Shown here piece by piece: positions 1-8,743 of a stretch of DNA of 64,000 nucleotides (positions within the stretch are counted from its first letter, which is position 1; every line of letters begins with the position of its first letter). Under the pieces are notes generated by a model. It was not told where the DNA came from and did no database searches. It saw nothing but the letters and a program-made list of their open reading frames with translations. Source of the stretch: an uncultured Bacteroidia bacterium (GTDB taxonomy: Bacteria; Bacteroidota; Bacteroidia; NS11-12g; UBA9320); NCBI GenBank assembly GCA_943789165.1, contig CALSTB010000001.1:145113-209112 (forward strand), read 5' to 3'. A program made the translations under genes and the position numbers.

Positions 1-360
1 TTTGACCAATACGTTGGGAGATACTTTTCGAATTAATTCTATCGGCGTCTCTTCTCCAAACAACACAACGGCTGTAACACACGATAAACTGGCTAACACC
101 CATAACCGTGAGGACTCATCCTGAATAGGTCTGTGCGACCCCTTCAGTCGACTCACTGATTCATCAGAATTAACTCCCACAATAAGTACGTCTCCACAAT
201 CTGCAGCCCTATTCAAATAATCGATGTGCCCTTTATGTAAAATGTCAAAGCATCCATTTGTAAATACTACTTTCTTTCCAGTCTGTTTCCACGAATCCAC
301 ATGACCGGTCAATTCGTCTTTCCCGAGAATTTTAGATTGTATCGTTTCAATGTGGTTCAT
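1..360 (-). CDS. rfaE2: D-glycero-beta-D-manno-heptose 1-phosphate adenylyltransferase, partial
   Basis: Nucleotidyltransferase of the cytidylyltransferase fold that would activate heptose 1-phosphate to ADP-heptose for LPS core synthesis in the cytoplasm. The 120 visible codons contain VVFTNGCFDILHKGH, the HxGH-type nucleotide-binding motif, followed by VGVNSDESVSRLKG and RPIQDE, all typical of the RfaE C-terminal domain. It starts directly at this domain, so it is the single-domain RfaE2 form without the kinase half. The gene runs off the window edge, so about the last quarter is missing. Its ATG overlaps the stop of the upstream membrane-protein gene (ATGA), which implies translational coupling in the panD operon. 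Confident of family; substrate is by homology. Confidence 0.88.
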   Translation of the reverse strand, partial: MNHIETIQSKILGKDELTGHVDSWKQTGKKVVFTNGCFDILHKGHIDYLNRAADCGDVLIVGVNSDESVSRLKGSHRPIQDESSRLWVLASLSCVTAVVLFGEETPIELIRKVSPNVLVK

Positions 361-1349
361 GCTCTTTGCTTTTTACGTTCTAACCCAATAAGCAACATGG
401 AAATTCCCCCAGTAATAAAAATCATCAACATCTGACTACCATGAGAAATAATGGCGTAACTAGTACCCAAACTCAAATCTATACCGTACAACAACAAACC
501 CTGTGGAACAAACGTGTGAAAACTCCCCAATCCTCCTGGAGCAGGAATAATGACTGCTACTGTGGCCACAATTAATGTCGTTACCGCAGCATCTAGTCCT
601 AAATGACTCGTACCATCAAGAGCGAAAAAGATTAAATACGACACCAAAAAGTACATCGTCCAGATTACACCTGTATAAAACAAAAACAACCATGGACGCT
701 TTAACTTAAAGATACTCTTTGCTCCTTCCAACAACCCAACAACAAACGTCAAGAGCTTTTTGATAATTGGTGGATTGTTTTCTCTTTTCTTTAGCCAAAA
801 GAAAACCCATAATCCAATGACGCCTAAAACGGCTAACACCCCAAGAATTATTAATTTATTAGACGATGAATCACCGGCTTTATTAAGGGCATTGTTGATG
901 AAAGATTCAATCAAATCATATTGAGAAAACACAGCTAATACTGTAACCAACATTGTCACCAGCACATCGAAAACGCGCTCTGTAAACACAGTTCCAACTA
1001 GTTTGTCGACCGGAATATTATCAGTTTTGTTTTTTAACGCACATCTTACCACTTCACCCATTCTTGGTGTAGCATAATTCACTGTGTAACCAACCATTAC
1101 TGCATAAAAGCCAGTTTTTACCCTTGCTTTATACCCCATTGGCTCGATTAATAGTTTCCATCTTACCGCTCTGATAAAATGACTAAACAAGCCAGCCAAG
1201 GCAGCCAAAAAGACCCATACATAATTAGCTCCTTTTAAGTCTTCAAGAACTTTATCGGGTTGGATTTTATGGTACACCCAAACAATCAACAAAACCGCGA
1301 TCATCGGGTATAACGCCTTTTTAAGGATATTTTTTATTGCTGGATTCAA
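357..1349 (-). CDS. YbhN/LPG-synthase TM-type flippase-like membrane protein
   Basis: Polytopic inner-membrane protein of 330 residues with about eight hydrophobic segments, resembling the UPF0104 (YbhN, lysylphosphatidylglycerol synthase TM) family. Family hallmarks seen are the early [21 protein letters not shown] segment region, [21 protein letters not shown], and the [14 protein letters not shown] motif near residue 270. Members lack the synthase domain, and their exact substrate is unknown; here neighbours in LPS biosynthesis suggest a lipid or envelope role. The start is a TTG whose last two bases form the panD stop (TTGA). The next ATG is 15 codons in, and the residues before it fit the family, so TTG is preferred. 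The 3' end overlaps rfaE2. Confidence 0.8.
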   Translation of the reverse strand: MNPAIKNILKKALYPMIAVLLIVWVYHKIQPDKVLEDLKGANYVWVFLAALAGLFSHFIRAVRWKLLIEPMGYKARVKTGFYAVMVGYTVNYATPRMGEVVRCALKNKTDNIPVDKLVGTVFTERVFDVLVTMLVTVLAVFSQYDLIESFINNALNKAGDSSSNKLIILGVLAVLGVIGLWVFFWLKKRENNPPIIKKLLTFVVGLLEGAKSIFKLKRPWLFLFYTGVIWTMYFLVSYLIFFALDGTSHLGLDAAVTTLIVATVAVIIPAPGGLGSFHTFVPQGLLLYGIDLSLGTSYAIISHGSQMLMIFITGGISMLLIGLERKKQRA

Positions 1350-1696
1350 GTGTTTAAGCGATTATTCGCATCAGGGAATATTATGGTCGGCACAAATTTC
1401 TTCGCTTCTTCAAAATCAAGATGTCCAAACGAAATAATTATCAGTTGGTCACCCCATTGTGCTTTTCTGGCAGCAGCTCCGTTTAGACAAACCATTCCGC
1501 TGCCTCGCTCCCCTTTTATCGTGTAAGTCTCAAGTCGCTCTCCGTTGTTGTTATTCACCACCAAGACCTTCTCTCCCTCAATCATATTTGCTGCATCCAA
1601 CAAATCCTCATCAATGGTAATGCTTCCAACGTAACGTAACTCTGTTTGAGTAACTCTTACATTATGTATTTTCGATTTAAGTACTTCGATCATCAT
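1346..1696 (-). CDS. panD: Aspartate 1-decarboxylase
   Basis: Pyruvoyl-dependent enzyme converting L-aspartate to beta-alanine for pantothenate and CoA synthesis. The self-cleavage site GS lies within YVGSITID near residues 21-28, where the Ser becomes the pyruvoyl cofactor. [15 protein letters not shown] is the conserved C-terminal core. At about 116 residues it matches the family's length. An upstream in-frame ATG (1708) would add four residues before the first conserved position; the ATG at 1696 or 1693 aligns better with known PanD N-termini. The gene is translationally coupled to the downstream YbhN-like gene through a TTGA overlap. Function confident. Confidence 0.93.
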   Translation of the reverse strand: MMIEVLKSKIHNVRVTQTELRYVGSITIDEDLLDAANMIEGEKVLVVNNNNGERLETYTIKGERGSGMVCLNGAAARKAQWGDQLIIISFGHLDFEEAKKFVPTIIFPDANNRLNT

Positions 1697-1740
1697 AACT
1701 CGCGGCAAAGTTAGTTGTTTTAGGTAAAGGCGATGAACTC

Positions 1741-2352
1741 TTAATCATGCCACTTTTTAACCCCAGCTTCAATTCTAAATTTTAAAGTGTTCTCTTTTGG
1801 TGGCACTGGACATGAATACCTGTTGTTATACGCACAGTACGGATTATAACACGTATTGAAGTCAATTGTTACCACCCTGTTTTCCGTTTCAGTCAGCTTA
1901 AAATCCAAATACCTGCCACCGCCATATGACGAATCTTTGTTTGTTAAATCGCGGAAAGGACAAAACAAATATCCATTGACCGTATCACTGTTTTCCAAAG
2001 AGGCAACTTGCTGATATAGATACAATTTCCCTTTTTGACCCTCGACCGTAAACGTTAGGTAGCCATATTGTCGATAAATAGGTTTTCTACTTGTGCTCGT
2101 CTGCATTTCAAATGATTTTCCCACCTTTTTTACAAACTTGGCTTCGACTTTATACTCTTCACTCACTGGAAAATAATGCAATCCAGAAAAATGTTCAATT
2201 TCTGATTTTGGAAGAATAGAAACCGAAGTATCCCTAAATGAAGAGTCTGTCTTCGCACGTTTTAGTAAAATACTTTGTTCATACGCTGTTTGGCCATTGA
2301 CTACAAGGCCAAAACCAAAAACAACCAACAACACTCCTATCAATTTTCTCAT
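1741..2352 (-). CDS. DUF1684 family secreted protein
   Basis: 203 residues with an N-terminal signal peptide (hydrophobic stretch ending at about residue 20, VVNGQ). The C-terminal region carries the DUF1684 signature: [20 protein letters not shown] followed by [15 protein letters not shown]. In this family the Asn/Tyr/Cys-rich stretch is strongly conserved but the biochemical function is not established. It is probably periplasmic. The ATG overlaps the stop of the OstA-like gene (ATGA), so it is co-transcribed with envelope genes. Family assignment is good; role unknown. Confidence 0.8.
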   Translation of the reverse strand: MRKLIGVLLVVFGFGLVVNGQTAYEQSILLKRAKTDSSFRDTSVSILPKSEIEHFSGLHYFPVSEEYKVEAKFVKKVGKSFEMQTSTSRKPIYRQYGYLTFTVEGQKGKLYLYQQVASLENSDTVNGYLFCPFRDLTNKDSSYGGGRYLDFKLTETENRVVTIDFNTCYNPYCAYNNRYSCPVPPKENTLKFRIEAGVKKWHD

Positions 2353-3935
2353 TCTTCTATTTCTTCACTAAATAAGTCCTTTACGGAATCAGGTCTGTTT
2401 TTATCCTGTATGTCCTTTTGTCCAAGGAAATAATCCAACGTCGGTCGTTTGTCTTCAAACCAAACAAAATTGGGCAGTTTCTTTTTATCAGAAGGGAAAT
2501 TTGTAACTGGATAAATGCCTCCTTTTGGACTATCGTAATACCGAACGTCAGATACGGTATTGTCCTCAACTGATATACGCATGTCACTGCACACCATATG
2601 ATTCACTCCTGTATACGTTGAATCCGTTTCTTCGACATAATACACGCTTTGTCCATTACCAGAAACACGCACCTTATTTAATTTATTCGCTTTAAAAAAC
2701 GCCGTCATATCATTGCCGTCAATCTGATTAAATACTTCCGGTTGTACGTACGAAACGATAAACGCATTTTGTAAAACATCCAATTTATTTAATTCTCCAT
2801 TCTTTCTATAGACAATTAAGGTATCACCCGTAATTTGATTTTCCTCAGTCCATAACACTGGATTGCCAAGCATAGAAATCGTTGAGTCTGAAAAAGAATA
2901 AATCAACGAATCCGCAATGCCTTGCATGTCGCTTTTATGAATTTTTGTGTTGTAAAAGGCCGATAACCTTCTACCTCCACTGGTATCTGGTTGGTCTATA
3001 AGCGTGTCTGCTTTCACAAACAAACTATCATCATCGAAATACTTTATGGCAAGTGGATCACCAGTGACCATTGTTTTCCCTTCTAAACGATATGAAATCC
3101 CATACTGACCTTCAATCTTGATTTTTTCTAATGTGTCAATCAATGTAATATTTCTGAATGCCCGACCAATGCCTGTGTTTCTGTTATATCGCAAGCTATC
3201 TGTTACCAGTTTGTTGTCTTTACCCTCAATCCACACGCCTTTACTGAACTGGCTTGTATTCGCAATCGTATTGTACCAACCATACCTGCAGAAAATCGTA
3301 TTCTCTTCACTATAAATATAGGTTGGACCATAAAAATAGGCAATCTTCGAAATCGTGTTATAGCTCAAGGTATCGCTTTTCATTCGATACTCTGGATTGG
3401 TCAGCACAACACTGTCTTTAAAGAAAAAGGTTTTACTCCGACTATAATAACGGCCTTGCCTACTGGTTAACCGGTCTGCCCCATTCACAATTTTCCCTCC
3501 AGTCGAATAAAATGCCGTTTTGGCTTTTACATCATATTGAACCAAATCAGTTGTCAGCTGCATTTCTTGATCACGTAACCTTACATTTTCACTAACGTAA
3601 GCCAACTTTTTGTCTCCGTCATACTCCAAGTAGTCTCCCCAAAGATTAAAGGTATCGCGTTGCCGGATGTAAATATTCCCATACGCTTTTACCTTGTTGT
3701 CTTTTCGATAAAAATAGGCGCTATCGCAGTTCATTAGGACACCATCTTGCTTAAACCGAACATTGCCTTTAACACGTTCTGCATCCACAAATTCCTGGTC
3801 GTATTCAATAACGTCGGCCCCCAATAATTCAATCACACTTTGTGCATGTACGGTTGAGACACCACAACAAATTAGAATTATTAGACTTGAAATTATTTTC
3901 CCCAATCGAGGTTTTATTACCGGGCTTGGTATCAT
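2349..3935 (-). CDS. OstA-like (LptA/LptD N-terminal-type) protein
   Basis: 528-residue exported protein with a signal peptide (ending near VHAQS, residue 32). It then has repeated OstA/LptA-type beta-strand units such as VKGNVRFKQDGVLMNCDSA, VKAYGNIYIRQRDTFNLWGD and LTSRQGRYYSR. In Gram-negative bacteria this fold forms the LPS-transport bridge (LptA) and the LptD N-terminus. In Bacteroidota such stand-alone OstA-like proteins are common, and an LPS-transport or outer-membrane role is inferred. No C-terminal LptD barrel is present. It is the first gene of a minus-strand operon continuing to rfaE2, and it is divergent from tilS with only 22 bp between the start codons. Confidence 0.8.
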   Translation of the reverse strand: MIPSPVIKPRLGKIISSLIILICCGVSTVHAQSVIELLGADVIEYDQEFVDAERVKGNVRFKQDGVLMNCDSAYFYRKDNKVKAYGNIYIRQRDTFNLWGDYLEYDGDKKLAYVSENVRLRDQEMQLTTDLVQYDVKAKTAFYSTGGKIVNGADRLTSRQGRYYSRSKTFFFKDSVVLTNPEYRMKSDTLSYNTISKIAYFYGPTYIYSEENTIFCRYGWYNTIANTSQFSKGVWIEGKDNKLVTDSLRYNRNTGIGRAFRNITLIDTLEKIKIEGQYGISYRLEGKTMVTGDPLAIKYFDDDSLFVKADTLIDQPDTSGGRRLSAFYNTKIHKSDMQGIADSLIYSFSDSTISMLGNPVLWTEENQITGDTLIVYRKNGELNKLDVLQNAFIVSYVQPEVFNQIDGNDMTAFFKANKLNKVRVSGNGQSVYYVEETDSTYTGVNHMVCSDMRISVEDNTVSDVRYYDSPKGGIYPVTNFPSDKKKLPNFVWFEDKRPTLDYFLGQKDIQDKNRPDSVKDLFSEEIEE

Positions 3936-3942
3936 AGATTTG
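3935..3942 (+). promoter_or_regulatory. Candidate -7 promoter element for tilS
   Basis: TAGATTTG matches the Bacteroidota sigma-A -7 consensus TAnnTTTG exactly and sits 15 bp upstream of the tilS ATG. The matching -33 element is weak (a TTTTA around 3912). The element overlaps the start codon of the divergent OstA-like gene, so the two transcription units share a very tight intergenic region. Confidence 0.45.
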
Positions 3943-3957
3943 AATCACGCAAAAATA

Positions 3958-5283
3958 ATGCAAGAAAGGCTTGACCATATCTTATTTAACGAGGGATTCA
4001 TAAAAAAAACCGACCGAATCGTCTGTGCCGTAAGTGGCGGAGCTGATAGTGTGGTTATGGTGCATCTACTCAATGCGATTGGCTTGCCAATAGTGGTGGC
4101 TCACTGCAATTTCATGCTGAGAGGAAATGAAAGTGATCTTGATGCACAATTTGTCGAAAAATTGTGTGCCAATTTAAGAATCCCATTTCATTCAAAGCGG
4201 TTTGATACTGAAGCTTTTAGCACCTCAAACCATGTGTCAATCCAAGAAGCGGCACGCAAACTCAGATATGAATGGTTCGAACAACTGCGTCAAGAATTGA
4301 CCTGTGACCTAATAGCTACGGCACACAACAAAACTGACCAATTGGAAACTGTTCTCATTAATCAGATAAGGGGAACAGGTTTGTCGGGACTAACTGGAAT
4401 ACCAAACAAAAGAGAATCTATTATTCGCCCGATGTTGTCGTTTACCCAGAAAGAGATTAGACAATACGCCAGTGAAAACAAGATTGACTATAGAAACGAC
4501 AGTTCGAACGCATCTGACAAATATTTAAGGAATAAACTAAGGCATAACGTTCTCCCAAGTCTTCTAGATATTGAGCCAAATATCGAATCTATCGTCACTA
4601 GGAATAGTACCCATTTGCAAGAATATGACTCTCTTATCGATCATGTAATTTCGATGGTTAAGAAAGAACATGTACGGACAACTAACGGAATTACATTTAT
4701 CCTAATTAATGTGGTTCACAGTTATCCACATCCACATATAATTCTGTATAGATTATTATCCAACACGGGTTTTTCCTATGAGCAATTTCGCGACATTACA
4801 AGCTCAAAAGATGTAGGAAGTCACATACAAAACGATGCGTTTAACATCTCAAAAGACAGAACCGATTACATTGTAAGACCAACAGAAAAAAACACGTTTG
4901 AAGCAATTACTATAAGTAAACTTGGGACTTATCATTTTGGTAGAAAGACAATACTGGTAGAAGAACAGGATAGGTCATCGTTAAAACTGCCATTCCCAAA
5001 AAATAAGTGTGTTGTCGATAGATCTGTTTTACATCAGTCTATTGCTGTTAGGTCAGTGGTTGTCGGTGACAAAATTCAACCATTTGGATTAACTGGAAGT
5101 AAACTGGTAAGCGATGTACTCATTGACAACAAAGTTGCCAATAGCTTAAAATCCTTGGTACCCATTTTTGAAGTCGATCAAGAAATTCTCTGGGTAGGAG
5201 GATATTGTTTCTCGGAAAAGTATCGCATCAATCCCGACTCATCCGAAGATTCGAAGGTGATTGTTATTTCGATATTTGATTAA
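3958..5283 (+). CDS. tilS: tRNA(Ile)-lysidine synthetase
   Basis: Modifies C34 of the CAU-anticodon tRNA-Ile to lysidine with ATP and lysine, allowing AUA decoding; essential in most bacteria. The PP-loop SGGADS is at residues 26-31, followed by HNKTDQLET and the RPMLSFTQKEI / DYRNDSSNASDKYLRNKLRH core. The C-terminal third has the substrate-binding TilS_C-type region (GDKIQPFGLTGSKLVSDVLID). The reading frame is open further upstream to 3763, but that part would lie inside the divergent gene. The ATG at 3958 begins the normal N-terminus. Length 441 aa is usual. Its stop lies 2 bp from the convergent msrA stop. Confidence 0.95.
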   Translation: MQERLDHILFNEGFIKKTDRIVCAVSGGADSVVMVHLLNAIGLPIVVAHCNFMLRGNESDLDAQFVEKLCANLRIPFHSKRFDTEAFSTSNHVSIQEAARKLRYEWFEQLRQELTCDLIATAHNKTDQLETVLINQIRGTGLSGLTGIPNKRESIIRPMLSFTQKEIRQYASENKIDYRNDSSNASDKYLRNKLRHNVLPSLLDIEPNIESIVTRNSTHLQEYDSLIDHVISMVKKEHVRTTNGITFILINVVHSYPHPHIILYRLLSNTGFSYEQFRDITSSKDVGSHIQNDAFNISKDRTDYIVRPTEKNTFEAITISKLGTYHFGRKTILVEEQDRSSLKLPFPKNKCVVDRSVLHQSIAVRSVVVGDKIQPFGLTGSKLVSDVLIDNKVANSLKSLVPIFEVDQEILWVGGYCFSEKYRINPDSSEDSKVIVISIFD

Positions 5284-5285
5284 AC

Positions 5286-5942
5286 TTACTCCTTTAGAAG
5301 GTGCTTAAATTGTTTTCGAACTTTTTGAACTTTAGGTCCAACGACTGCTGAACAATACGGTTGATTTGGATTGTTCTCGAGATAATTCTGATGATAATTC
5401 TCAGCAGGATAATAGGTAGGTACAGCAGATATTTCTGTAACGATGGGGTTTGGCCAAAGACCACTGGTATCCGTTGCTTGTTTAATCGCTAATGCCTTTT
5501 GTTTCTGATCATCATTGTGATAAAAAATGACCGATCGATACTGAGTTCCTTTATCACCACCTTGACGGTTTAACGTAGTAGGATCATGCGAATGCCAGAA
5601 AATTTCTAGCAAGGTTTCGTACGAAATAATACTCGTATCGTACCAGATTCTTGCAACTTCTGCATGGCCCGTAGTTCCACTACAAACCTCTTTATAAGTT
5701 GGATTGTCTACCACACCGCCGGCATACCCAGATTCTACTTTAATGACTCCTTTCATTTGCTGAAATACAGCCTCAACACACCAGAAACATCCAGCACCAA
5801 AGGTGGCGGTATCCATGTTGACGTTATTCACTGATTCACTCATCTCAATCTCTTCTTTTACAGGTTTAGCCTTTTTTTGTGCACATCCAAAGAACGGCAA
5901 AAGCACCAATACTGGAACAACCGATTTTACTAAAAGTTTCAT
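5286..5942 (-). CDS. msrA: Peptide-methionine (S)-S-oxide reductase, lipoprotein form
   Basis: Reduces the S-epimer of methionine sulfoxide in oxidised proteins. The catalytic GCFWC motif is present (Cys52), followed by GVIKVESGYAGG and the family core with EVARIWYDTSIISYETLLEIFWHSHDPT. An N-terminal signal with a lipobox-like PFFGC (Cys20) indicates a lipoprotein exported to the periplasm or envelope rather than a cytoplasmic MsrA. It lies 2 bp after msrB, so the pair handles both epimers outside the cytoplasm. Cytochrome-like or thioredoxin-type electron donors are not visible nearby. Confidence 0.93.
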   Translation of the reverse strand: MKLLVKSVVPVLVLLPFFGCAQKKAKPVKEEIEMSESVNNVNMDTATFGAGCFWCVEAVFQQMKGVIKVESGYAGGVVDNPTYKEVCSGTTGHAEVARIWYDTSIISYETLLEIFWHSHDPTTLNRQGGDKGTQYRSVIFYHNDDQKQKALAIKQATDTSGLWPNPIVTEISAVPTYYPAENYHQNYLENNPNQPYCSAVVGPKVQKVRKQFKHLLKE

Positions 5943-5944
5943 AT

Positions 5945-6976
5945 CTATTTGATTATTGGTTGGAATTTAATGGACACCGAGTTTACGCAATGTCTGATGT
6001 TTTTATCGGTCAGATGTTCACCTTCAAACACGTGTCCTAAATGGCCGTCACACGTGGTACAAGTTATTTCGGTCCTTCTTCCATCCGCATCTAAAGTTCG
6101 TGTTACCATTCCCTCAATCTCGTCATCAAAACTTGGCCAGCCACAATGTGAATCGAACTTGTCGCCACTCCAATACAATGGTGCATTGCACCTGCGACAG
6201 GTATAAATACCCTCTGCCTTACTATCAAAATATTCCCCAGTAAAAGGGCGTTCTGTTCCTTTCTGTGCAATTACATATTCCTCAAATTCATTCAATTTGT
6301 TATACGGCCTCAAAGCAGACCCATCCTTTATGTCAAAGACCCAAGTAAAGTAAGTCTGCTTCACCTCTGATGGTTCCACAAAATCCGTAAACTTCTGACT
6401 TGACCACACCTTCACAACTTCATTTCGTTGTCCAATCAGGATGGCATATTGATGACCAATTGGCTCGGATTCATTCGTTTTTAAGTCGGACCATGTTGGA
6501 TAAATCTCAATCGATTTGTCAATTTCCGCCAATGCAGAATGATTTGAATCCACTTCAATAATTAAATTTTCATCCGTTAGATTATTACCTGCCGTTGTCA
6601 CCAAAACCACTTGTAGTCCAAATGGCTTCATTTTTTTCGCAAAATCACTATAATGGGCTACCGCTTTAGCATACACAGCATCATCCCAATTGCCAAGAAA
6701 GGCAACAAATGTTAGCCGTAAAGAGTCCCAGTTCTTGTTGCTTATTTTTAGCTCGATTGTTTCAGGCGACATCACGCTGAATGTTTTGTCAAGCATGACC
6801 TTATCCAAATTCTCTTTCAAATTTGGTTGGCTATTTACCACTTTGTCAATGTCCGATTTAAGAGATTTCCCTATATCCATATCTATTGTGTCCATTTGTT
6901 TTTCCTGACCGTTACAATTTATCAATAACAATAAGGACAAACCCACTAAAATTGTTTTAAAAATTGAATTCCTCAT
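5945..6976 (-). CDS. msrB: MsrB methionine-R-sulfoxide reductase with N-terminal redoxin-like domain
   Basis: The C-terminal ~120 residues are a complete MsrB. It has Zn-binding CxxC pairs in TCRRC and TCTTC, CGWPSF, GHLGHVF and the catalytic RHCVNS with Cys330. The N-terminus is a lipoprotein signal (LLLLINC, Cys21). Between them, about residues 65-185 look like a thioredoxin/peroxiredoxin-fold domain ([38 protein letters not shown]), but it contains no cysteine at all. It therefore cannot do thiol chemistry itself and may be a structural or docking module. The length (343 aa) is roughly twice that of a simple MsrB. Operon with msrA. The MsrB call is firm; the redoxin-like call is moderate. 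Confidence 0.9.
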   Translation of the reverse strand: MRNSIFKTILVGLSLLLLINCNGQEKQMDTIDMDIGKSLKSDIDKVVNSQPNLKENLDKVMLDKTFSVMSPETIELKISNKNWDSLRLTFVAFLGNWDDAVYAKAVAHYSDFAKKMKPFGLQVVLVTTAGNNLTDENLIIEVDSNHSALAEIDKSIEIYPTWSDLKTNESEPIGHQYAILIGQRNEVVKVWSSQKFTDFVEPSEVKQTYFTWVFDIKDGSALRPYNKLNEFEEYVIAQKGTERPFTGEYFDSKAEGIYTCRRCNAPLYWSGDKFDSHCGWPSFDDEIEGMVTRTLDADGRRTEITCTTCDGHLGHVFEGEHLTDKNIRHCVNSVSIKFQPIIK

Positions 6977-7032
6977 ACTTCTTAAACGATATAAATGATT
7001 AGTTGGTTTTGACCTCTGATTACTGACAAGTA

Positions 7033-7044
7033 TTTATCGATAAA
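7033..7044. promoter_or_regulatory. Perfect 12-bp palindrome in the msrB/histidine-kinase divergent region
   Basis: TTTATCGATAAA is exactly self-complementary. It lies in the 179-bp gap between the divergent msrB and PAS-kinase genes, about 110 bp upstream of the kinase ATG and 57 bp upstream of the msrB ATG. It may be a regulator binding site; no known consensus matched with confidence. Confidence 0.35.
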
Positions 7045-7069
7045 ATTTGTCCTGCGATTCATTATAAAT

Positions 7070-7086
7070 TGATATGAAATGTATCA
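7070..7086. promoter_or_regulatory. Inverted repeat TGATA-N7-TATCA upstream of the kinase
   Basis: Five-base arms TGATA and TATCA are separated by seven bases, centred about 54 bp upstream of the kinase's -7 element. It recalls CRP/FNR-type half-sites (TTGAT/ATCAA), but the spacing is longer than the usual four bases. It is a candidate autoregulatory site for the receiver-CRP protein encoded downstream; this is inference. Confidence 0.3.
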
Positions 7087-7131
7087 TGACACAACAATTA
7101 CTTTTATCCCTTATACACGCGAATAAAAAAT

Positions 7132-7139
7132 TAACTTTG
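7132..7139 (+). promoter_or_regulatory. Candidate -7 promoter element for the PAS kinase operon
   Basis: TAACTTTG fits the Bacteroidota -7 consensus TAnnTTTG exactly and ends 16 bp before the kinase ATG, so the 5' leader would be about 10 nt. A T-rich stretch (CTTTTAT) around 7100-7106 could serve as a degenerate -33 element. Confidence 0.5.
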
Positions 7140-7155
7140 AATTGAGTACTCTTAC

Positions 7156-8742
7156 ATGAAACAACATGAGCTTTCACTTAAATTTCAGTCTGTTTTTCAA
7201 ACGGCTATCGATGGGATTATTCTAATTAATTCTAGAGGTTTAATTGAAGAAGTGAATGACTCTGCACTTACTTTATTTGGATACGAAAAAGAAGAAATAC
7301 TTGGTAAAAACGTCAGTGTATTAATGCCTGAACCTGATCATTCTCGGCACGACACGTATGTATCCGACTATTTAAGAACACGTAAACCTAAGATAATAGG
7401 CATTGGTCGGGAGGTTGTAGGAAAGAAAAAAGATGGCAGTGTATTTCCTTTTCGACTGGCAGTAAGTGAGGTAATTCTTGATGATCAAACAATCTTTACC
7501 GGTTTCATACACGACCTAACAAAGGAAAGAAAAGCCCAAGATGAGTTAAAAACGTATGTCGACAATCTGGAGCATATCGTTCAGGAAAGAACACAACTAT
7601 TAGAAGCGTCAAAATCCCAATTGGAGCAAGAAATTGTGCAAAAAGGATTGACTGAGGCTGCCCTCCTCGAAAGTCAAAAATTGTACGAAACCATTGCTAA
7701 AAATTTTCCAAACGGTACGATTAGCGTTCTTGACAAAGACTTAAACTTTTTGTTCATAGAAGGACAAGGTCTTCGAGATTTCGGCTTTGGCACTAAAGAA
7801 CTCATCGGCAAAAACTACCTCAATGTCATTCAAAAAGAAATGCGTGACATTGTTAACCAAAAACTACAAGTTGTCTTTAACGATATACCGTCGACATTCG
7901 AAATGGAATACAACAGCTTCACATTTAGAGTTCGCGCTGTTCCCTTATTTAATAATGCAGGAAAAACAGACAGAATACTACTTGTCGAAAGCAACATCAC
8001 CCAACAAAAAAACGCGGAAAAAGAAATATTCAATTCCCTTCAAAAGGAAAAGGAGTTAAATGAAATGAAGTCAAAATTTGTGAGTATGGCTTCTCACGAA
8101 TTTCGAACGCCTTTAAGTACTATACTTAGTTCTGCATCCCTTATTAACAAATACATTGAGGTTGATCAGATAGAAAAAATTAAAAGACATACAGATAGAA
8201 TTCAAAACAATGTGAAAAACCTAACAATGATTTTGAATGATTTTTTAAGTCTTGAAAAATTAGAAAACAACAACATCTTGTCTGAAATTGAACCTTTTGA
8301 CATTATTGAATGTGCTTCTGAAGTAAAGGAGGACATGCAATTGTTAAAGAAAGAGAATCAAACCATTACATTAACACATGGGTTGTCTTCAACAGACGTT
8401 AAAACAGATCGGTTTATTATACAAAATATCTTAACCAATTTACTAAGCAACGCCATAAAGTACTCTGGCAATGAAGGTCATATTAGTATTGATATCTTGC
8501 AAGAAGATAAGGACATAACAATAAAAGTGACAGATAACGGTATTGGTATTAGTAAAGAGGATCAGCAACAATTATTTCAACGTTTTTTCAGAGCTTCAAA
8601 CTCAGGAAATGTTCAAGGAACTGGATTAGGGTTGCACATATTTAAGCGGTACGTCGACTTGTTGGGTGGAACACTTTTTTTTGAAAGTGAACTAGGCAAA
8701 GGCAGTACTTTTGGTTTTACATTAAAGAATATACATGCATAG
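7156..8742 (+). CDS. FixL-like haem-PAS sensor histidine kinase
   Basis: 528-residue soluble kinase; no transmembrane segment seen. Order: PAS-A (residues ~10-125), coiled coil with HIVQERTQLLE (~126-170), PAS-B (~175-285), HisKA with phospho-acceptor H314 (MASHEFRTPL), and HATPase with N-box NLLSNAIKYSG, G1 DNGIGIS and G2 GTGLGLHI. PAS-A strongly resembles rhizobial FixL: LMPEPDHSRHDTY and KIIGIGREVVGKKKDG. The proximal haem-ligand His of FixL (His200 in Bradyrhizobium) aligns with H65 and the signalling Arg220 with R85. Arg206 and His214 are D71 and K79. Haem-based O2, CO or NO sensing is therefore likely. The partner is the overlapping receiver-CRP gene downstream. Confidence 0.88.
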   Translation: MKQHELSLKFQSVFQTAIDGIILINSRGLIEEVNDSALTLFGYEKEEILGKNVSVLMPEPDHSRHDTYVSDYLRTRKPKIIGIGREVVGKKKDGSVFPFRLAVSEVILDDQTIFTGFIHDLTKERKAQDELKTYVDNLEHIVQERTQLLEASKSQLEQEIVQKGLTEAALLESQKLYETIAKNFPNGTISVLDKDLNFLFIEGQGLRDFGFGTKELIGKNYLNVIQKEMRDIVNQKLQVVFNDIPSTFEMEYNSFTFRVRAVPLFNNAGKTDRILLVESNITQQKNAEKEIFNSLQKEKELNEMKSKFVSMASHEFRTPLSTILSSASLINKYIEVDQIEKIKRHTDRIQNNVKNLTMILNDFLSLEKLENNNILSEIEPFDIIECASEVKEDMQLLKKENQTITLTHGLSSTDVKTDRFIIQNILTNLLSNAIKYSGNEGHISIDILQEDKDITIKVTDNGIGISKEDQQQLFQRFFRASNSGNVQGTGLGLHIFKRYVDLLGGTLFFESELGKGSTFGFTLKNIHA

Positions 8743-8743
8743 T

